Shown piece after piece: positions 21,141 to 33,794 of a stretch of DNA of 64,000 bases (its first letter is position 1; every line of letters begins with the position of its first letter). Made by a program: the position numbers and the translations under genes. The DNA is from Limnomonas spitsbergensis (lineage: Eukaryota > Chlorophyta > Chlorophyceae > Chlamydomonadales): the NCBI GenBank assembly GCA_037349105.1, contig JAYJMM010000101.1, positions 1,178,001 through 1,242,000 on the forward strand, written 5' to 3'. Under the pieces are notes generated by a model. That model made no database searches, was not told where the DNA came from, and saw nothing but the letters and a program-made list of their open reading frames with translations.

Positions 21141-23171
21141 AACGTATCTACAATCTAGATATTTGCAGATCTGCAAGAATTGATGTGATGGCGGTTGACG
21201 GAACCATATGAACCCTGATGGTGATGTTAAGGGAGCGGGAACGGGGAGCGTCTGCGGCGTTGATAGATCTTGGTTGGATCGCGCGCTCTGGTGTCAAGAT
21301 GCGAATGCGTTAAATCCGTGCGTGAGGTTTACCTGCCTTCCCTTGTTTCACGATTGTTGCTGCTTCGGATGGGGTTGCAAACAGGTGCTGCGTGCTGGAA
21401 TTGGGGTAGGGCTGCAGGTGTTATACTTTTTGTTACGAAATCGTCTGGACCACTCGGTAGCCTTTTTGAAAAGGCTTAGCAATGCGAACGGGGAGGGCGG
21501 AGGAAAAATTAGCTAGCAAGGGAACGTAAGCCGGACGTAGCAGGGTGAAACATAGGGGGGGAATGTCACTTTTTGCAGGATGGTGGTGGATAAGTGCGGC
21601 AAAGTTTGAAACGGTGAAGGCTTGATGGCTATGCCCTAGACTAAGTTGTCCCCAATACAAGGGAACAATGACTCTGTAAATGCAAACTACAAAACAACGC
21701 TGGGCCATCACCAAATGGCGCGGCCATGTCGGCGTCCGACTGCTATAACTGCAAGTGAGGCTCCTGTAGGGCTACTATCCCTTGCGATATATATGCACTC
21801 AAGGAAGTTGGGTGCCCACGTGGATGAGCCTGTGGTCTAGGTTAAGGGTGAAGGCCGTCTTGGACTTATCAAGGGCGAAGGCTTTATCTTGGTTAAGGGC
21901 GAAGTTTGGCTGTGTCTTGGTCTTGGCTAAGGGTGAAGGATGTGACTTGGTTAGGGGCAAAGGCTGTGTCTGATCTTGGTCAAGGGCGAAGGCTGGCCCT
22001 TGGCCACCATTTCGGGGACACGTGAAGTCTCTACAACAGGACGTTGCCTTTGACCAAGCCCGTGTCATCGGCCGTGGCCCAAGTCCGGGACCCAGGACGT
22101 TGCCTTTGACCATGCCCGTCAGATTTGAATGTTTTTTGCATGCCTAGGAAGGAGACGGGTTATTTGACAAATTATTAAGCTGGTCCTCCCTTTTTACCAT
22201 GCAATTTATGATGAAGAAATCGTGTAATCCAAGTGTGAAATGTACAAAACGCTGTCTTTTTCTTGGGCCACACACATACACGATTCATACTTTTTCGTGA
22301 CACCGCGCCCGGGTTCGGTAAGAACTTATAGGACATTAGGTTAGACCCAAAGCGAAAGTCTGTAAAAAACGGGCGGTAAATCATGTAGAGCTCATCCTCT
22401 CAACATTCAAGGCAGATCGCCGCATATGTAAACCTCTCACTACCAAGCACAAAAGGCTTTTGCCTAAACGCCCCAACTCAGCATTCAGCCAATTCAGCCC
22501 CATCGGATATTGGCCCACAGCAAAACAAATCTTAGGCCCGCTTAAATCGAACCAGAAAAATTTCCCATTCGTCACACTCAACCTGAACCCACTCGGAGAA
22601 TTTAGACCACTACTTGGACACCACACGTTTTGAGTCAGGAATAGGACATAATGATAAGGTTGTGGCAGGGAGCCGTGCCTTCGTCATTGGCACAACGTCA
22701 TTGACTGATTAGGTTGTACTCAGCATATCCCTGCAATTGCTGGAGAGTCATAGATTCCTGACTGCCGAATTTTTTATATGACAAGGGGGTCACAGAGAAG
22801 CTCACTCATGAGAATGTACTGGGCCACAAACTTGCTCGGGAAGGCATCCCATTTCATGCCTGGGACATGTGCCTGTAGACCGGCAACAACACTTGAAACT
22901 CGAGTGACTTATTGAAAGGAGGGAAACACACAGCCAGGGGCAGTCAACCAAAATCAGTTGGATGATGGGGATTCCAGCATATTGGAAGAGTAACATGATA
23001 TGGATGAAAATTGGAAGAGTGGCACCACATGGATGTACATCAAAAGAGTAATGACATATGGATGAAGGTATGAAGGAAAGCGCCACGTTCCTGAATACGA
23101 GAAGAGTGACATTGTATTGAAAGAGTAATGTAACATGGGTGCATACCGGTATGATGAGAGTAATAACCTTT
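21141..23171. other. Convergent intergenic region
   Basis: Lies between the NUP155 stop and the end of the - strand gene. A TGTAA element (the usual green-algal polyadenylation signal type) is at about 21674. Degenerate repeats 'cttggttaagggcgaaggct' fill 21838-22010, a 'ggacgttgcctttgacca' pair lies at about 22040 and 22090, and loose 'gaagagtaacatgatatgga' repeats at 22985-23150. No supported gene was seen. Confidence 0.6.
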
Positions 23172-26100
23172 TTATGTGTCGGCGCTGGCGCTCTCTTCCG
23201 CCAAGTCCATGGCACTCAGCCGGCGCGTGTGGCTAAAGTCCACCTGCTTCATTTCCGGCATTCCCTGGATCTCATCCACGGCGTCTAATATCAGGCGCAG
23301 GCCTTGCTCCTCAGTTGGTTAGCGCTGCGCCTGCGTGTAGGCCTGCATGAGCCGCCGAACGGCTGTGGTTGTGGGGCTGGTCGTCTGCGCGACTGTTAGC
23401 TTGCAAGATTCAAATGGGAACGGCGCAGCTCGGGCCTGGAGCCGCATCCGCACCATCACTGTGGTTGCGCACTGAACATAATACAGGCACTCACAGTTGG
23501 GGAGGGTGGCCGTGATGTAGCTGAAGTGTAGCCAAAGTGTAACTGGTGTGTAGCTGAAGTGTAGCCGGTGTGTAGCTAAAGTGTAGCTGAAACATCCTAA
23601 AATTATCAGTGACACAGAGTCATGCCCGTTCCTGGTACACAGCTGTGTGGCAGACCGTGATGTCAGCTGAATTGCAGCTGAAGTGTAGCTGAAGTGTATC
23701 TGAAACACCTTGAAATAATCAATGACATGCCCCCCTCTCAGATTCCCACCGTTGTAGAAATGGCCGCAGGGTCGGTGTCATTGGTGATGTCGAAGATGCT
23801 GCCGAACAATAAAAAACATTTTTTATTTTAAAATTTAAAAAAAGATAAATCATCACCCGGCTAGCGTAATCGCCCTTGATGATAATATACCTAGTTCAGG
23901 GTTTACGGAATTAAGGGTGAAGCGTAGCTGTTGCCAAAGTCATTTATTATAATATGGCTTGGAACCCTGAACCTGAAATGAAAGTAAACCCTGAACAAGG
24001 CTTGGAACCCTTAACCTGAAATGCAACACCCAGCCCGTTCAGTCACCTTGGACGACGATGGACTGTGTTTAAGGTCTACAGGTTACACTTTCAAACGCAC
24101 AGTATACATCAGCTTGATCCCCAAGCCTTTACTGGTGTAAAAACTTGAGACTTGAACCCTAAAACCTAAACTAGGTGATGGGAATTAATTCGAAGCTTTC
24201 ATCACAGCATTCACATAATTTCACTCCACACTGCAGGTCTGCAATGCTTAGCCCTCCACCCTGGACGTTTCTCGCTGAACAAACGTTGATCTGTCAAACC
24301 CTGAACCCTAAACCCCAAGCCCTCGACGATGTGCATTCAATTCATCAAACAACTGATTTCATGGTTTTTGAGGCCTAAGACCTTGAACTGAAACCCTCAA
24401 CCCTAACCCCTGAAGATGACGTGCCAATTTTACGACATTATCCTTCAAAACAAGCATCATACCCTGGAACCCCTTCACCCTTATACCCTGAAAACCCATG
24501 AACCCTGAAGATGATGCGTTCAGCCCGTCACACAGTTTTAACAAATTTCTGTTAAGCCTGAAGCCCTAACCTCCAACCCGTCACACAATTATTAGATATT
24601 TCTGCAAAGCCTGAAGCCCTAACCCGCCACACACTTTAAAGAAATTTCTGTATGCCTGAAACCCTAACTCCTAACCTCTAACCCCTAACCCCAACCCTTG
24701 ACAACGACGCACCAATCGCCGTCAATGGCGTTCATGCTGTCCAGCGTGTTGACGGACATCTCGGTAAACGACTTGTCTGTCGGAAACCTGATAAGGGGGT
24801 TAAGTAGAAGGTGGAACAGATGGAATAGAGGGGGGGGTCAGGGGGGAAATTCTACAAATTGGTAAAAATTAGTTAACCACCAAGTCTTGTCTCACCAGCA
24901 CAGATCCGCTGCCTCCCCGCCGTGACCGCCTCACATCCAGAAACGTTTTAAAACGTTTTAGTGTTCAAAAGCATTAGCGGGTACCAGAGGGGTGGTAATT
25001 TCCCCACAGCTTCTCTCACCAGCACAGGTCCGCCTCCCCGCGTTGCCGTCTGGCCGGGTCGTCCATACACAGGTTCCAGGCCGCGTTGGTCATGAGCACG
25101 CGCGGGCTGATAGTGGGATGACCCGTGAAGTCGGCCTTCACGTTGACGACGATGTGGGTGGTGTTGACGTTGAGACCACAGTCTGCATCCAGGGGGAGGA
25201 AGTGGATATATTGAGTGACATTGAGTGACATTGTGTGATGTTTAGTAACATTGAATGACATTGTGTTTACGAGTGATATTGAATGGTACGGTTCACGGCG
25301 ATCTGGATGGAGTTAAGCGGTTGATGTTTCAACCGCAGTATGGGGCAAAGGAAGGTGTCATTACGAGAAAGTGTGGATGTCACTTGCTGTAGGTGTGGAG
25401 ATAATTTGGTTGGGGTGTGAAGGCCCTGCTTGCGTTCCAGCCACAGTGTGCGGCAAGGGGAGGAGTTGCTGTTACAGAGTTGACGCAACTACTCACAGCC
25501 TTTTGCGAAAGGGCCAGGCAGTGTGAACCGGGAGGAGACGAAAAACACGAAAATCGAGGCAGGGAAAGGGGTTGAAGGGAGGTAAGGGGGGGGGTATTTT
25601 CTGGCTGGCTTGTAGGATAAAGGGTGGGACTAGGAAGACTCCGCGGGGCACTCGGCTTCAATATAATCCGTTACCCCCCAATGCTGATGCTACACATGTA
25701 GCCATGCAGGTGATGCCAAAGGAAAGAGAGGGTGAAGGGAGAGGTGGAGATGATAACATGTTTCTAACTTACACCTACGGGATCGTCACTTTCGCAGCAA
25801 CCGGTCCTGTGAGAGAAAGAATAAAAGCTGCGCCCCCCCCCTAGGGGTGTGCAGGTTCAGGGAGCAGCCAGCCTGGGGCATAAGCCACTGTCGCAGCAAC
25901 TGGTCCTGTAATTCCAGAAGCCACAATGTAGCTGCAAAGCACCCCAAGGGTCATTCCAGTCATTGCAGTTTCCTAAACCCTAAACCCATCCCAGTTATTG
26001 CAGTTCCCTAAACCCTCAACCCAATCCAGTCATCCCAGTTCCCTTAACCCTCGACCCAATCCAGTCATCGCAGTTCCCTCAACCCTCAACCCATTCCAGT

Positions 26101-29100
26101 CATCACAGTTCCCTAAACCCTCAACCCATTCCATTCATCACAGTTCCCTAAACCCTCAACCCATTCCAGTCATAGCAGTTCCCTAAAACCTCAACCCAAT
26201 CCAGTCATCGCAGTTCCCTTAACCCTCAACCCAATCCAGTCATTGCAGTTCCCTTAACCCTCAACCCAATCCAGTCATTGCAGTTCCCTAAACTCTCAAC
26301 CCATTCCAGTCATTGCAGTTCCCTAAACCCTCAACCCATTCCATTCATCACAGTTCCCTAAACCCTCAACCCATTCCAGTCATAGCAGTTCCCTAAAACC
26401 TCAACCCAATCCAGTCATCGCAGTTCCCTTAACCCTCAACCCAATCCAGTCATTGCAGTTCCCTAAACCCTCAACCCAATCCAGTCATTGCAGTTCCCTA
26501 AACTCTCAACCCATTCCAGTCATTGCAGTTCCCTAAACCCTCAACCCAATCCAGTCATTGCAGTTCCCTTAACCCTCAACCCAATCCAGTCATTGCAGTT
26601 ACCTAAACCCTCAACCCAATCCAGTCATAGCAGTTCCCTAAACCCTCAACCCAATCCAGTCATTGCAGTTCCCTAAACCCTCAACCCAATCCAGTCATTG
26701 CAGTTCCCTAAACTCTCAACCCATTCCAGTCATTGCAGTTCCCTAAACCCTCATCCCAATGCAGTCATTGCTGTTCCCTTAACCCTCAACCCAATCCAGT
26801 CATTGCAGTTCCCTAAACCCTCAACCCATTCCAGTCATTGCAGTTCCCTAAACCCTCAACCCAATCCAGTCATCCCAGTCCCCTCAACCCTCAACCCAAT
26901 CCAGTCATTGCAGTTACCTAAACCCTCAACCCAATCCAGTCATCGCAGTTTCCTAAACCCTCAACCCAATCCAGTTATTGCAGTTCCCTTAACCCTCAAC
27001 CCATTTCAGTCATTGCAGTTCCCTAAACCCTCAACCCAATCCAGTCATCACAGTTCCCTCAACCCTCAACCCATTCCAGTCATTGCAGTTCCCTCAACCC
27101 TCAACCCAATCCAGTCATTGCAGTTCCCTAAACTCTTAACCCATTCCAGTCATCACAGTTCCCTAAACCCTCAACCCAGTCATGTCATCACAGTTCCCTT
27201 AACCCTCAACCTATTCCAGTCATCGCACTTACCTGAACTCTCAACCCATTCCAGTCATCGCAGTTCCCTAAACCCTCATCTCATTCCAGTCATCACAGTT
27301 CCATAAACCCTAACTTTGCCATAGTACCTGTTTGACACCAAAATTAGCCTTGTGATGCAAACTACGAAGTTCAGGTTTTGCAAGTGAGGAGGCTTTTGGA
27401 GACAAAGAGTGAGTGCTCCCCTGAGTGATGGGTCCCCTGGGCTCCCTGGGGTGAAGGCCCACCCTAGGCGAGGGCCCACCCAAGGCACAGGGGTGAGGGC
27501 CTACCCTAGGTGGGGATTCTCTTGAAGCATTCTGCTACCATTCAGCTACATTCAGCTGCACCGTTCCTGCACTGCACATGATTTGGCCGCAGGACGGTCA
27601 CTCCCTGTTCCTGAAATAACCAGAGGGTCTAAACCCTGAGGGTCTAAGCCAGGAGGGCCTTAAACCCCGAGGCCCTAAAACCTCTGGAGGTATAGACCCT
27701 AGCGACCTTAACCACGGAGGCTTACACCCTGGAGGCCTGAACCCGGGAGGTATAAGCCTTGAGGGTCTAAACCCTTGGGCCCTGAACCCTTGGGCCCTAA
27801 ACCCTTGGGCCCTGAACCCTTGGGACCTAAACCCTTGGGACCTAAACCCTTGGGCCCTAAAACATTGGGCCCTAAACCCTTAGGCCCTAAACCCTTGGGC
27901 CCTGAACCCTTGGGCCCTGAACCCTTGGGACCTAAACCCTTGGGACCTAAACCCTTGGGCCCTAACCCTTGGGCCCTGAACCCTTGGGCCCTGAACCCTT
28001 GGGACCTAAACCCTTGGGCCCTAAACCCTTGGGACCTGAACCCTTGGGCCCTAAAACATTGGGCCCTAAACCCTTGGGACCTAAACCCTTGGGACCTGAA
28101 CCCTTGGGACCTAAACCCTTGGGACCTGAACCCTTGGGACCTGAACCCTTGGGACCTGAACCCTTGGGACCTAAACCCTTGGGACCTAAACCCTTGGGAC
28201 CTGAACCCTTGGGCCCTAAACCCTTGGGCCCTGAACCTTTGGGCCCTGAACCCTTGGGACCTGAACCCTTGGGACCTGAACCCTTGGGACCTGAACCCTT
28301 GGGACCTGAACCCTTGGGACATGAACCCTTGGGACATGAACCCTTGGGACATGAACCCTTGGGGCCTTAACCCTTTCGCTCTGCACCCTTCCAGGTCTAA
28401 ACCCTTGGGCCCTGAACCGTTGGGCCCTAAATTCTTAAGCTCTTAACCCTTGGGCCCTGAACCTGAGGGCAAAAGCCATGAGACCCTACACTCTCTAGAT
28501 CCTTAAAGGCCTTTACCCTCAGGCTCCTAACCCTTAGGGTCTCAGCCCTTGACCCAGCCCTAGTACCTTCATGACACCCTGAACCCTGATGAACTCTTAG
28601 GCCCTAAACCCTGAGGCCCTAAACAGGTTACCCAGCCATAGTATTACCTTCGCGGCATCCCGAAACTCCCAGGGCCACTCGCAGTTGCCGTCGCCGCAGA
28701 TCAGATCTTGCCAGATGGGTTGCAGAATCTTGTCGCCAATGTAGTTGAGTACCTCTTTCTCATTCTGCGGGGTGGGGCAGGAGGTGTCAAATCCATGAAG
28801 GGAAGGATCTTCGCACTGGTGTGCTTACCCTCACCCTAAACCCTGAACCCTAAACCTCAAACCCTTACCCTAATCCTCAAACCCTTACCCTAAACCTCAA
28901 ACCCTAAACATAACAGAGTAACATCAGTGTTGAGCACCATTTTTTTTGTCTGTAAGGTAGCAGTGATTTGTTGAGTCAGTACTGGGTACGACTCGTACCG
29001 AAACAAGGTATCAAACAATGATTGGTATTGAGGTCCAACACAGTCGCTATGTACAAATGTATCCCCAAAACACGCGATGAAAACTGAGACTCAGAGTTTT

Positions 29101-32100
29101 TGCGCCTGTGGCGCTGTTTCCAAAAAATTGGAAACCCAATTATTCCATTTTCGACCATCACTCAAACAGTCACTGGGCAGGAGGCTTGATATACCGTCCG
29201 CATTATGTAGGCAGGCAGGTCAGGGCCTCATGCTCATGTGGAGGGGGCGAGAGGCTTATCTGATGTTGTAAATAAATAAATAGATACGCAAGCAAGTGCA
29301 TGGATTTAAGAAGTACGGTACTGTAGTTCTTCAGTCCATTACCACATTATTGTCCTGTAATGGCCCCTGCCCCTGTTGTTGTGAGGGGCAGGGGGCTTGA
29401 CATAACGCTTGCCAGATGTCGACATGCAGGTCAGGAAAACCCATTCTCATTATTAAGGGCCGGGGGAGGCATGAGGTTTATCTGATATAGAATTGTATTC
29501 CATGACCTCATTCGTGTTCTGAGGGGCAGGGGGTAGGGTAAAACGTGTGTCAGATGTAGACTAACTTTCAGGGCCTCATTATCATTCGGTGGGCGCATGC
29601 GGTTTATCTGATGTGGTACAGTGGTCCATTATCGGTACCTCATTGTTGTCCTGTAAATGGCCCCTATTCCTCTTATTGTGAGGGGCAGGGGGCTTGACAC
29701 GTTTGTCAGATGCCGACACGCAGGTCAGGACCTCATTCTCATCACTAAGGGCGAGAGGGGCATGTCACGAGGCTTGCCAGGCCCATACCTCATCCCAGAT
29801 GCTGTTGCCGTGATCCCTGCCCGGAGCCACAATACAAGCCTTTTCCCAAGATGCTGCTCAGATACTGCCACTCTGCCATGATGCTGCCTTGATCACGAAT
29901 TCACGACACGACCCTTGTCTGGGTTCATACTGCCAGACAGATGTCGTGGTCACAACAATTAGCAACGCATGTGATGTCTAGCTGAAGTGTAGCCGAAGCA
30001 CCCTCAAGAAAGACAATGCATGTGATGTCGGTGACAGCTGAATTGTAGCTGAATTATAGCTGAATTGTAGCGGAAACACTCTCCAGTTAAAGAATGCGTG
30101 CCATGTAGCTCATTTGTAGCTGAAGGCCGGAACCCTGGACCCCAAATAAGCAACATCTACCTTGAACGTCATGGTGTTCCCGGTGGTGCCCGCAGGCATT
30201 AAGGCGTTCCCCAGGGTCTGCACCACCTCAGTGGACCTGTGGGCGCTGGCCTGAGCAGCATCAGGGGACAGAAGGAAATGACAAATATGACAAAGAGGGC
30301 ATGAAGGCATTCCTCAGGGTCTGCACCACCTCAGTGGACCTGTGGGCGCTGGCCTGAGCAGCATTAGGGGACAGAAGGAATTGACAAATAGGATGCAGCA
30401 CCAGGGGATCAAAGGGAATGACAAAGAGGGCTAAAGGGGCATGGAGGCCATTGTTTTGGTTTTGAACCACCTCTGTCGATTTGTAGGCGCTGGCGTGGGC
30501 AGCATCAGGGGACAGAAGGAAATGACAAAGATGGCTAATGGGGCATGTAGGCAATTGTTTCGGCGCTGGCGTGGGCAGGATCAGGGGATACAAGGAAAGG
30601 GCCTTAGGGGCATGAAGGCCATTGTTTGGGTCTTGAACCACTAAGGTCGACTTGTAGGCGCTGGCGTGGGCAGGTTCAGGGGATACAAAGATATGGCAGA
30701 GGGCATTAGGGGCATGAAGGCCGTTGTTAGGGTCTGAACCACCTAGGTCGATTTGCAGGCGCTGGCGTGGGCAGGTTCAGGGGATACAAGGAAATGGCAG
30801 AGGGCATTAGGGGCATGAAGGCCGTTGTTAGGGTCTGAACCACCTAGGTCGATTTGCAGGCGCTGGCTTAAGTGACATCAGGGTTCCATGGTTAGGGTTC
30901 AGGGTTTCAGGGTCAGGATTTAGGTGTCAGGATTTAGGGTTCAGGGATTATTCTCCAAGTTCTCAACTCTGGGCCACCTTGGAGGATTGGAAGACGCTGG
31001 TCGACCAGTGTCGGACAAAAGGTGATGCTCAGTGTTTCGTTTTTCGGTACAGATACATTCCAGCTGCCTCATGGCCACATTCGGAGGCCCCCACGCCTGG
31101 CCCGCTATATTCTAGGAGGCTGAGCCTGAGGGCCAGTAAACGTTGTGCCCTGATGGGGCCCTGGGTGGCAGCGGGGCCTGCAGCCTGGGCCCCAGGTCAA
31201 GATTTAGTCCCAATCGGCCCAGTGATGGCTGCCTTGCGGCTTGCCAAAGGTAGTCAAGCGCAAACTTTTGGTAGTTTTTATCGTAACTGAGCTCAGTTGC
31301 CCGTACAAATCCTGCATCCCAGTACTCGGCAAATGGCATATTTCCCAAAAGACACTACTGGTATAACGCTGCTGCAGCTCAATCCTGCATGTTAATCACA
31401 TGCCCCAGAACCCCTCTACCAGTCCATGCCTGTGAGCTGCACGGTTGCAAGATTGCAACAGAAGACAAGAATGCAACTACATGAAAACATGCCGTGCCAT
31501 AGCATGTAGCAGCATGATGCTACATTCTGATTCCTCGCCAGCTTTCCTTTTGCTTTAAGTTGAGTCACTCAACGAAGTGTAAGGCACCCCTCACAGCCAG
31601 CCCCCGTAGATGTCTCCCACACCGTTGCCAGCTGGGAACGGCGTGTACGGTACGCAACAACAGGCATGCATGCAAGTGAGGACGGTGTTACGAGTGCTGA
31701 ACAGCTCACTGACCAGCCAAGTGGAATTAGGCCCCTAAGCCCTTCCTGCTGGGACCAAACGACTATTTCCCCTGTATGTACGACACGACCATTTACGCAG
31801 CATGGGCGACAAGGACATTTACAATGCCGGTACGACACGACCTTCACGCACCGGCGTACAGCCTGCAAGGACACGTTAGCTTGCACTCCCTGCTCGCTTG
31901 CTTCCCGAAGTGCTGCCCCATCTGCGAGGCACCCACCTGCAGGTACAGCACGGCAATATACGCCCCGACGAACAGCGAGTACCAAGCAACGTGTCGATAC
32001 TTCCGCGACATCTCCACGGCTGCCCGACCTTCTGCTGCACTGCCTTGGCAACTTCCTGCCTCGTTTGTGGGGTGCTTGTCATCAGCCAGGGACACGCCGG

Positions 32101-32292
32101 ACTTCGCAACGCGCTCGCCCCTGTCATACTGCTGCGCTATCAGAGAAGCTTTCCTGCCCTCGGCATAAAAACCTGAACCGGCGGGTGCTGCATTGTGTTT
32201 CCCTTGTTCGTTTATTTCAACAGAAGCAAGCGATGTATGCGCATACCTGTGCCATCACCATCAGGGTAGCCGTGAAAGAGACTGGACTCCAT
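23172..32292 (-). CDS. Membrane protein with Cys-rich CGDGxCE domain, resembling the N-terminal region of algal polycystin-like proteins; possibly broken
   Basis: Exons (5' to 3' on - strand): 32292-32247 (ATG), 32172-31937, 30250-30161, 29839-29789, 28764-28648, a missing linker, 25182-25020, 24787-24713, 23798-23750, 23471-23319/23172. Phases agree except between 28648 and 25182, where an exon of 3n+1 bases is required and not confidently found. An upstream in-frame TAA and lack of earlier ATGs support 32292. Residues 77-94 form one hydrophobic segment ([18 protein letters not shown]). Exon 28764-28648 has [13 protein letters not shown]; later exons have DCGLNV, AAWNLC and [12 protein letters not shown]. 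The CGDG.CE.P.EF...DCG order recalls extracellular regions of chlorophyte polycystin-like proteins; this is from memory. No channel-pore region follows. A TAA at 23321-23319 interrupts a frame otherwise open to the TAA at 23174-23172. Role unknown. Confidence 0.6.
23510..23705. repeat. 'gtagctgaa' short dispersed motif cluster
   Basis: Tandem-like runs of (t)gtagctgaa[g/t]tg in the last intron of the - strand gene. The same word occurs in clusters at about 3965, 7075-7170, 16845-16985, 29975-30120, 34985-35190 and (reverse complement) 39205-39250. Confidence 0.8.
24290..24730 (-). repeat. Copies of the donor junction of exon 24787-24713
   Basis: On the - strand the exon end 'gacggcgattg|gtgcgtcgttgt' recurs in mutated form (plus-strand words gacgatgtgcattcaattc, gatgacgtgccaatttta, gatgatgcgttcagcccg) among telomere-like accctaacccc words. 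Confidence 0.6.
24890..25040 (-). repeat. Copy of the donor junction of exon 25182-25020
   Basis: Plus-strand 'tctcaccagcacagatccgc' at 24893 duplicates 'tctcaccagcacaggtccgc' at 25014. On the - strand this is exon end ...CTGTGCTG|gtgaga, repeated about 120 bp into the intron. Confidence 0.85.
25315..25450 (-). repeat. Copies of the acceptor + start of exon 25182-25020
   Basis: On the - strand, 'ccgcacactgtggctggaac' (about 25450) and 'ccatactgcggttgaaacat' (about 25340) parallel the real start 'gcag|actgtggtctcaacgtc'. Confidence 0.55.
25955..27310. repeat. 35-bp minisatellite, about 38 units
   Basis: Units of 'cattccagtcattgcagttc' plus 'cctaaaccctcaacc' with internal point variants. It lies in the large unresolved intron of the - strand gene. 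No splice-junction anchoring is evident here. Confidence 0.95.
27765..28370. repeat. 18-bp minisatellite, about 33 units
   Basis: Units of cccttgggccctaaa / cccttgggacctgaa. The period is a multiple of three, so several frames stay open on both strands (for example G-P-E-P-L repeats). This is repeat structure, not a gene. Confidence 0.95.
29170..29800 (-). repeat. About four degenerate units next to the donor of exon 29839-29789
   Basis: Plus-strand units of 120-180 bp share 'gaggggcagggggcttga', 'agatg.cgacatgcaggtcagg' and 'ctcattctcat..ctaaggg'. The last resembles the exon end/donor region (ctcatcccagatgctg), so donor-side amplification is plausible but worn. Confidence 0.6.
30300..30875 (-). 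repeat. About six copies of the acceptor + start of exon 30250-30161
   Basis: Plus-strand 'accacctcagtggacctgtg' plus 'ggcgctggc|ctgagcagcatc' recurs at about 30325, 30467, 30560, 30640, 30735 and 30840 with increasing divergence. On the - strand each is an acceptor (ctgctcag) followed by exon-like GCCAGCGCCC. Confidence 0.85.
31160..31262 (+). repeat. Dispersed repeat family 2, copy at 31 kb
   Basis: 'agatttagtcccaatcggcc' plus 'cagtgatggctgccttg', shared with 46790-46895 (+), and in reverse orientation with 45020-45125 and 45430-45545. Unit about 100 bp; nature unknown. Confidence 0.6.
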
Positions 32293-33794
32293 ATTATTGC
32301 CCTCAGAAAGCGTGTACTCAGCCGACTGGCTAGTGAACAACGATACGTCAATAACAAAGGGAAGCGAAGTGACGAGGCGTTATAAGAAGAAAAAATAAAA
32401 TCTCTTGAAGCGTGGATTAAGGAATGACCCCCTGGAATGACTAAGGGGTTGACCTATGACTAATAATTGCTCACAGACTGGCAGGCCACGATAAGTCATT
32501 CAAGAAGCATGCAGACACGTCGTACGCAAGTGGTATTAAACTGGTGGCATGGGCAGCACATGGTCAAAGGTCCATGTCCGCCATTCGGCTCTCCGGAGAG
32601 ACTTGAAGGACTCCTCTTCATGCTCAGCATGGAGGTTATGACTGGTGACAACAGGGCCCCTATTGCACCACTTGCTTGGTGTGCAAAACGGTTAATAGAT
32701 AAAAGGGACCCCAGAACCATATGGTTGCGGGTGGCCCCCTTTCTTCAGGAGATCGCGCAAGTGCGGCTAGTCAGTGAGCACACTTTGCCATCCACGCCAC
32801 CCCCCTTCATACCTACGGAAATAATGGGGTCCAGAAACCTGGGCATGGGGTCCGGAAATCGGTCATGGGCGTGGTAGGTTTAGATCAGTGCATACCCGCT
32901 GGGACCTGCTGAATGCTCGGCCACGTGGGGCTGCAGGAATGACTAGGCTCAATTCCAGCTACCATGCACAGCCTGGGCCATGGTGCAGCCATGCCATCCT
33001 CCTATGTGAGTGTGAGGGGGCAGGAACATGAAACCCGGCGCTCTAGTCAGGGGGAGAGAAAATATCGTGTGGCGGGTTCGGTCCCGGGGTAGGTATGAAG
33101 GTGGGTTGTCCACGCCTCAAACGGCTGATGAGAGATCGATGAATTTTGTCGGGTGATTGTAAGATGGCAGGAACAACTGTTGAACCTGTAATATAATGTG
33201 TTCAAGAACGGTATGCGTGGCATGTTTTCCAGAATATCTTCAGTCACATGGGTGCCAAGAGGGTGCAAGGGTCTCCCTCCCGTAAACCAGTTCGAGTACT
33301 AACAAAACATAAGATAATAAACAGCCAGACCCAAGATCCCCCATCCCATGGACACAAACTGACCTGAAATACACAAAATACGGTGATCTAGGATTTCCCC
33401 CCCTTACCGTTAGAGACCAGTCCGCAAAAACAAAAACATGGCATGAGCGCGCAGGCATACCGGCAGACACAAGCCTTCATCTTAAGACGAATTATGCCGC
33501 TTTGTAGCACTGCCGTTTATTGGCCAAGCCATGTTGAGTGGACCGAAGAATCTACACTACCCTGGCTCTAAAACTTGTGACGACCTGTAGTCGAGCTGTG
33601 CCCACTGCTCAGGACCCCACAGGCAAAAGTACACCGGTGAAGCCTCCCATGACCTACCTAACCAACTAAACCTACAGATTCGACCTAGGATACAAAAAAC
33701 ACAAAACGTAGGCGACAAAGAACAACATAAAACGACATAGAGCAAATTTCGGGTTTGAAAACATCTTAGTTGCGCGAAGCCCACACTTCCATTG
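32293..33794. other. Intergenic region between two - strand genes
   Basis: 5' flank of the Cys-rich gene and 3' flank of the kinase gene. It contains a frame open at 32467-32877 (+) with no recognisable domain and SINE-like copy B at 32887-33094. Nothing else supported. Confidence 0.55.
32887..33094 (+). mobile_element. SINE-like dispersed repeat, copy B
   Basis: Same family as 617-828, with collinear matches over about 200 bp ending in gcgggttcggtccc (B-box-like, one substitution). It lies just downstream of the kinase gene's stop, on the opposite strand. Confidence 0.5.

Noticed and set aside
25998..27306. Open frame of about 200 codons of [12 protein letters not shown] repeats
   Set aside because: Product of the 35-bp minisatellite in an intron; units carry no conserved domain.
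27708..28446. Open frames of 133-223 codons encoding [15 protein letters not shown] repeats
   Set aside because: The 18-bp minisatellite has a period divisible by three, so open frames in several phases are expected.
31569..32051. 160-codon and neighbouring open frames on both strands near 32 kb
   Set aside because: Shadows of the exon 32172-31937, whose true frame contains the [18 protein letters not shown] membrane segment.
32467..32877. 136-codon open frame on the + strand
   Set aside because: No recognisable domain, flanked by repeats, and it runs into a SINE-like copy; not supportable as a gene.
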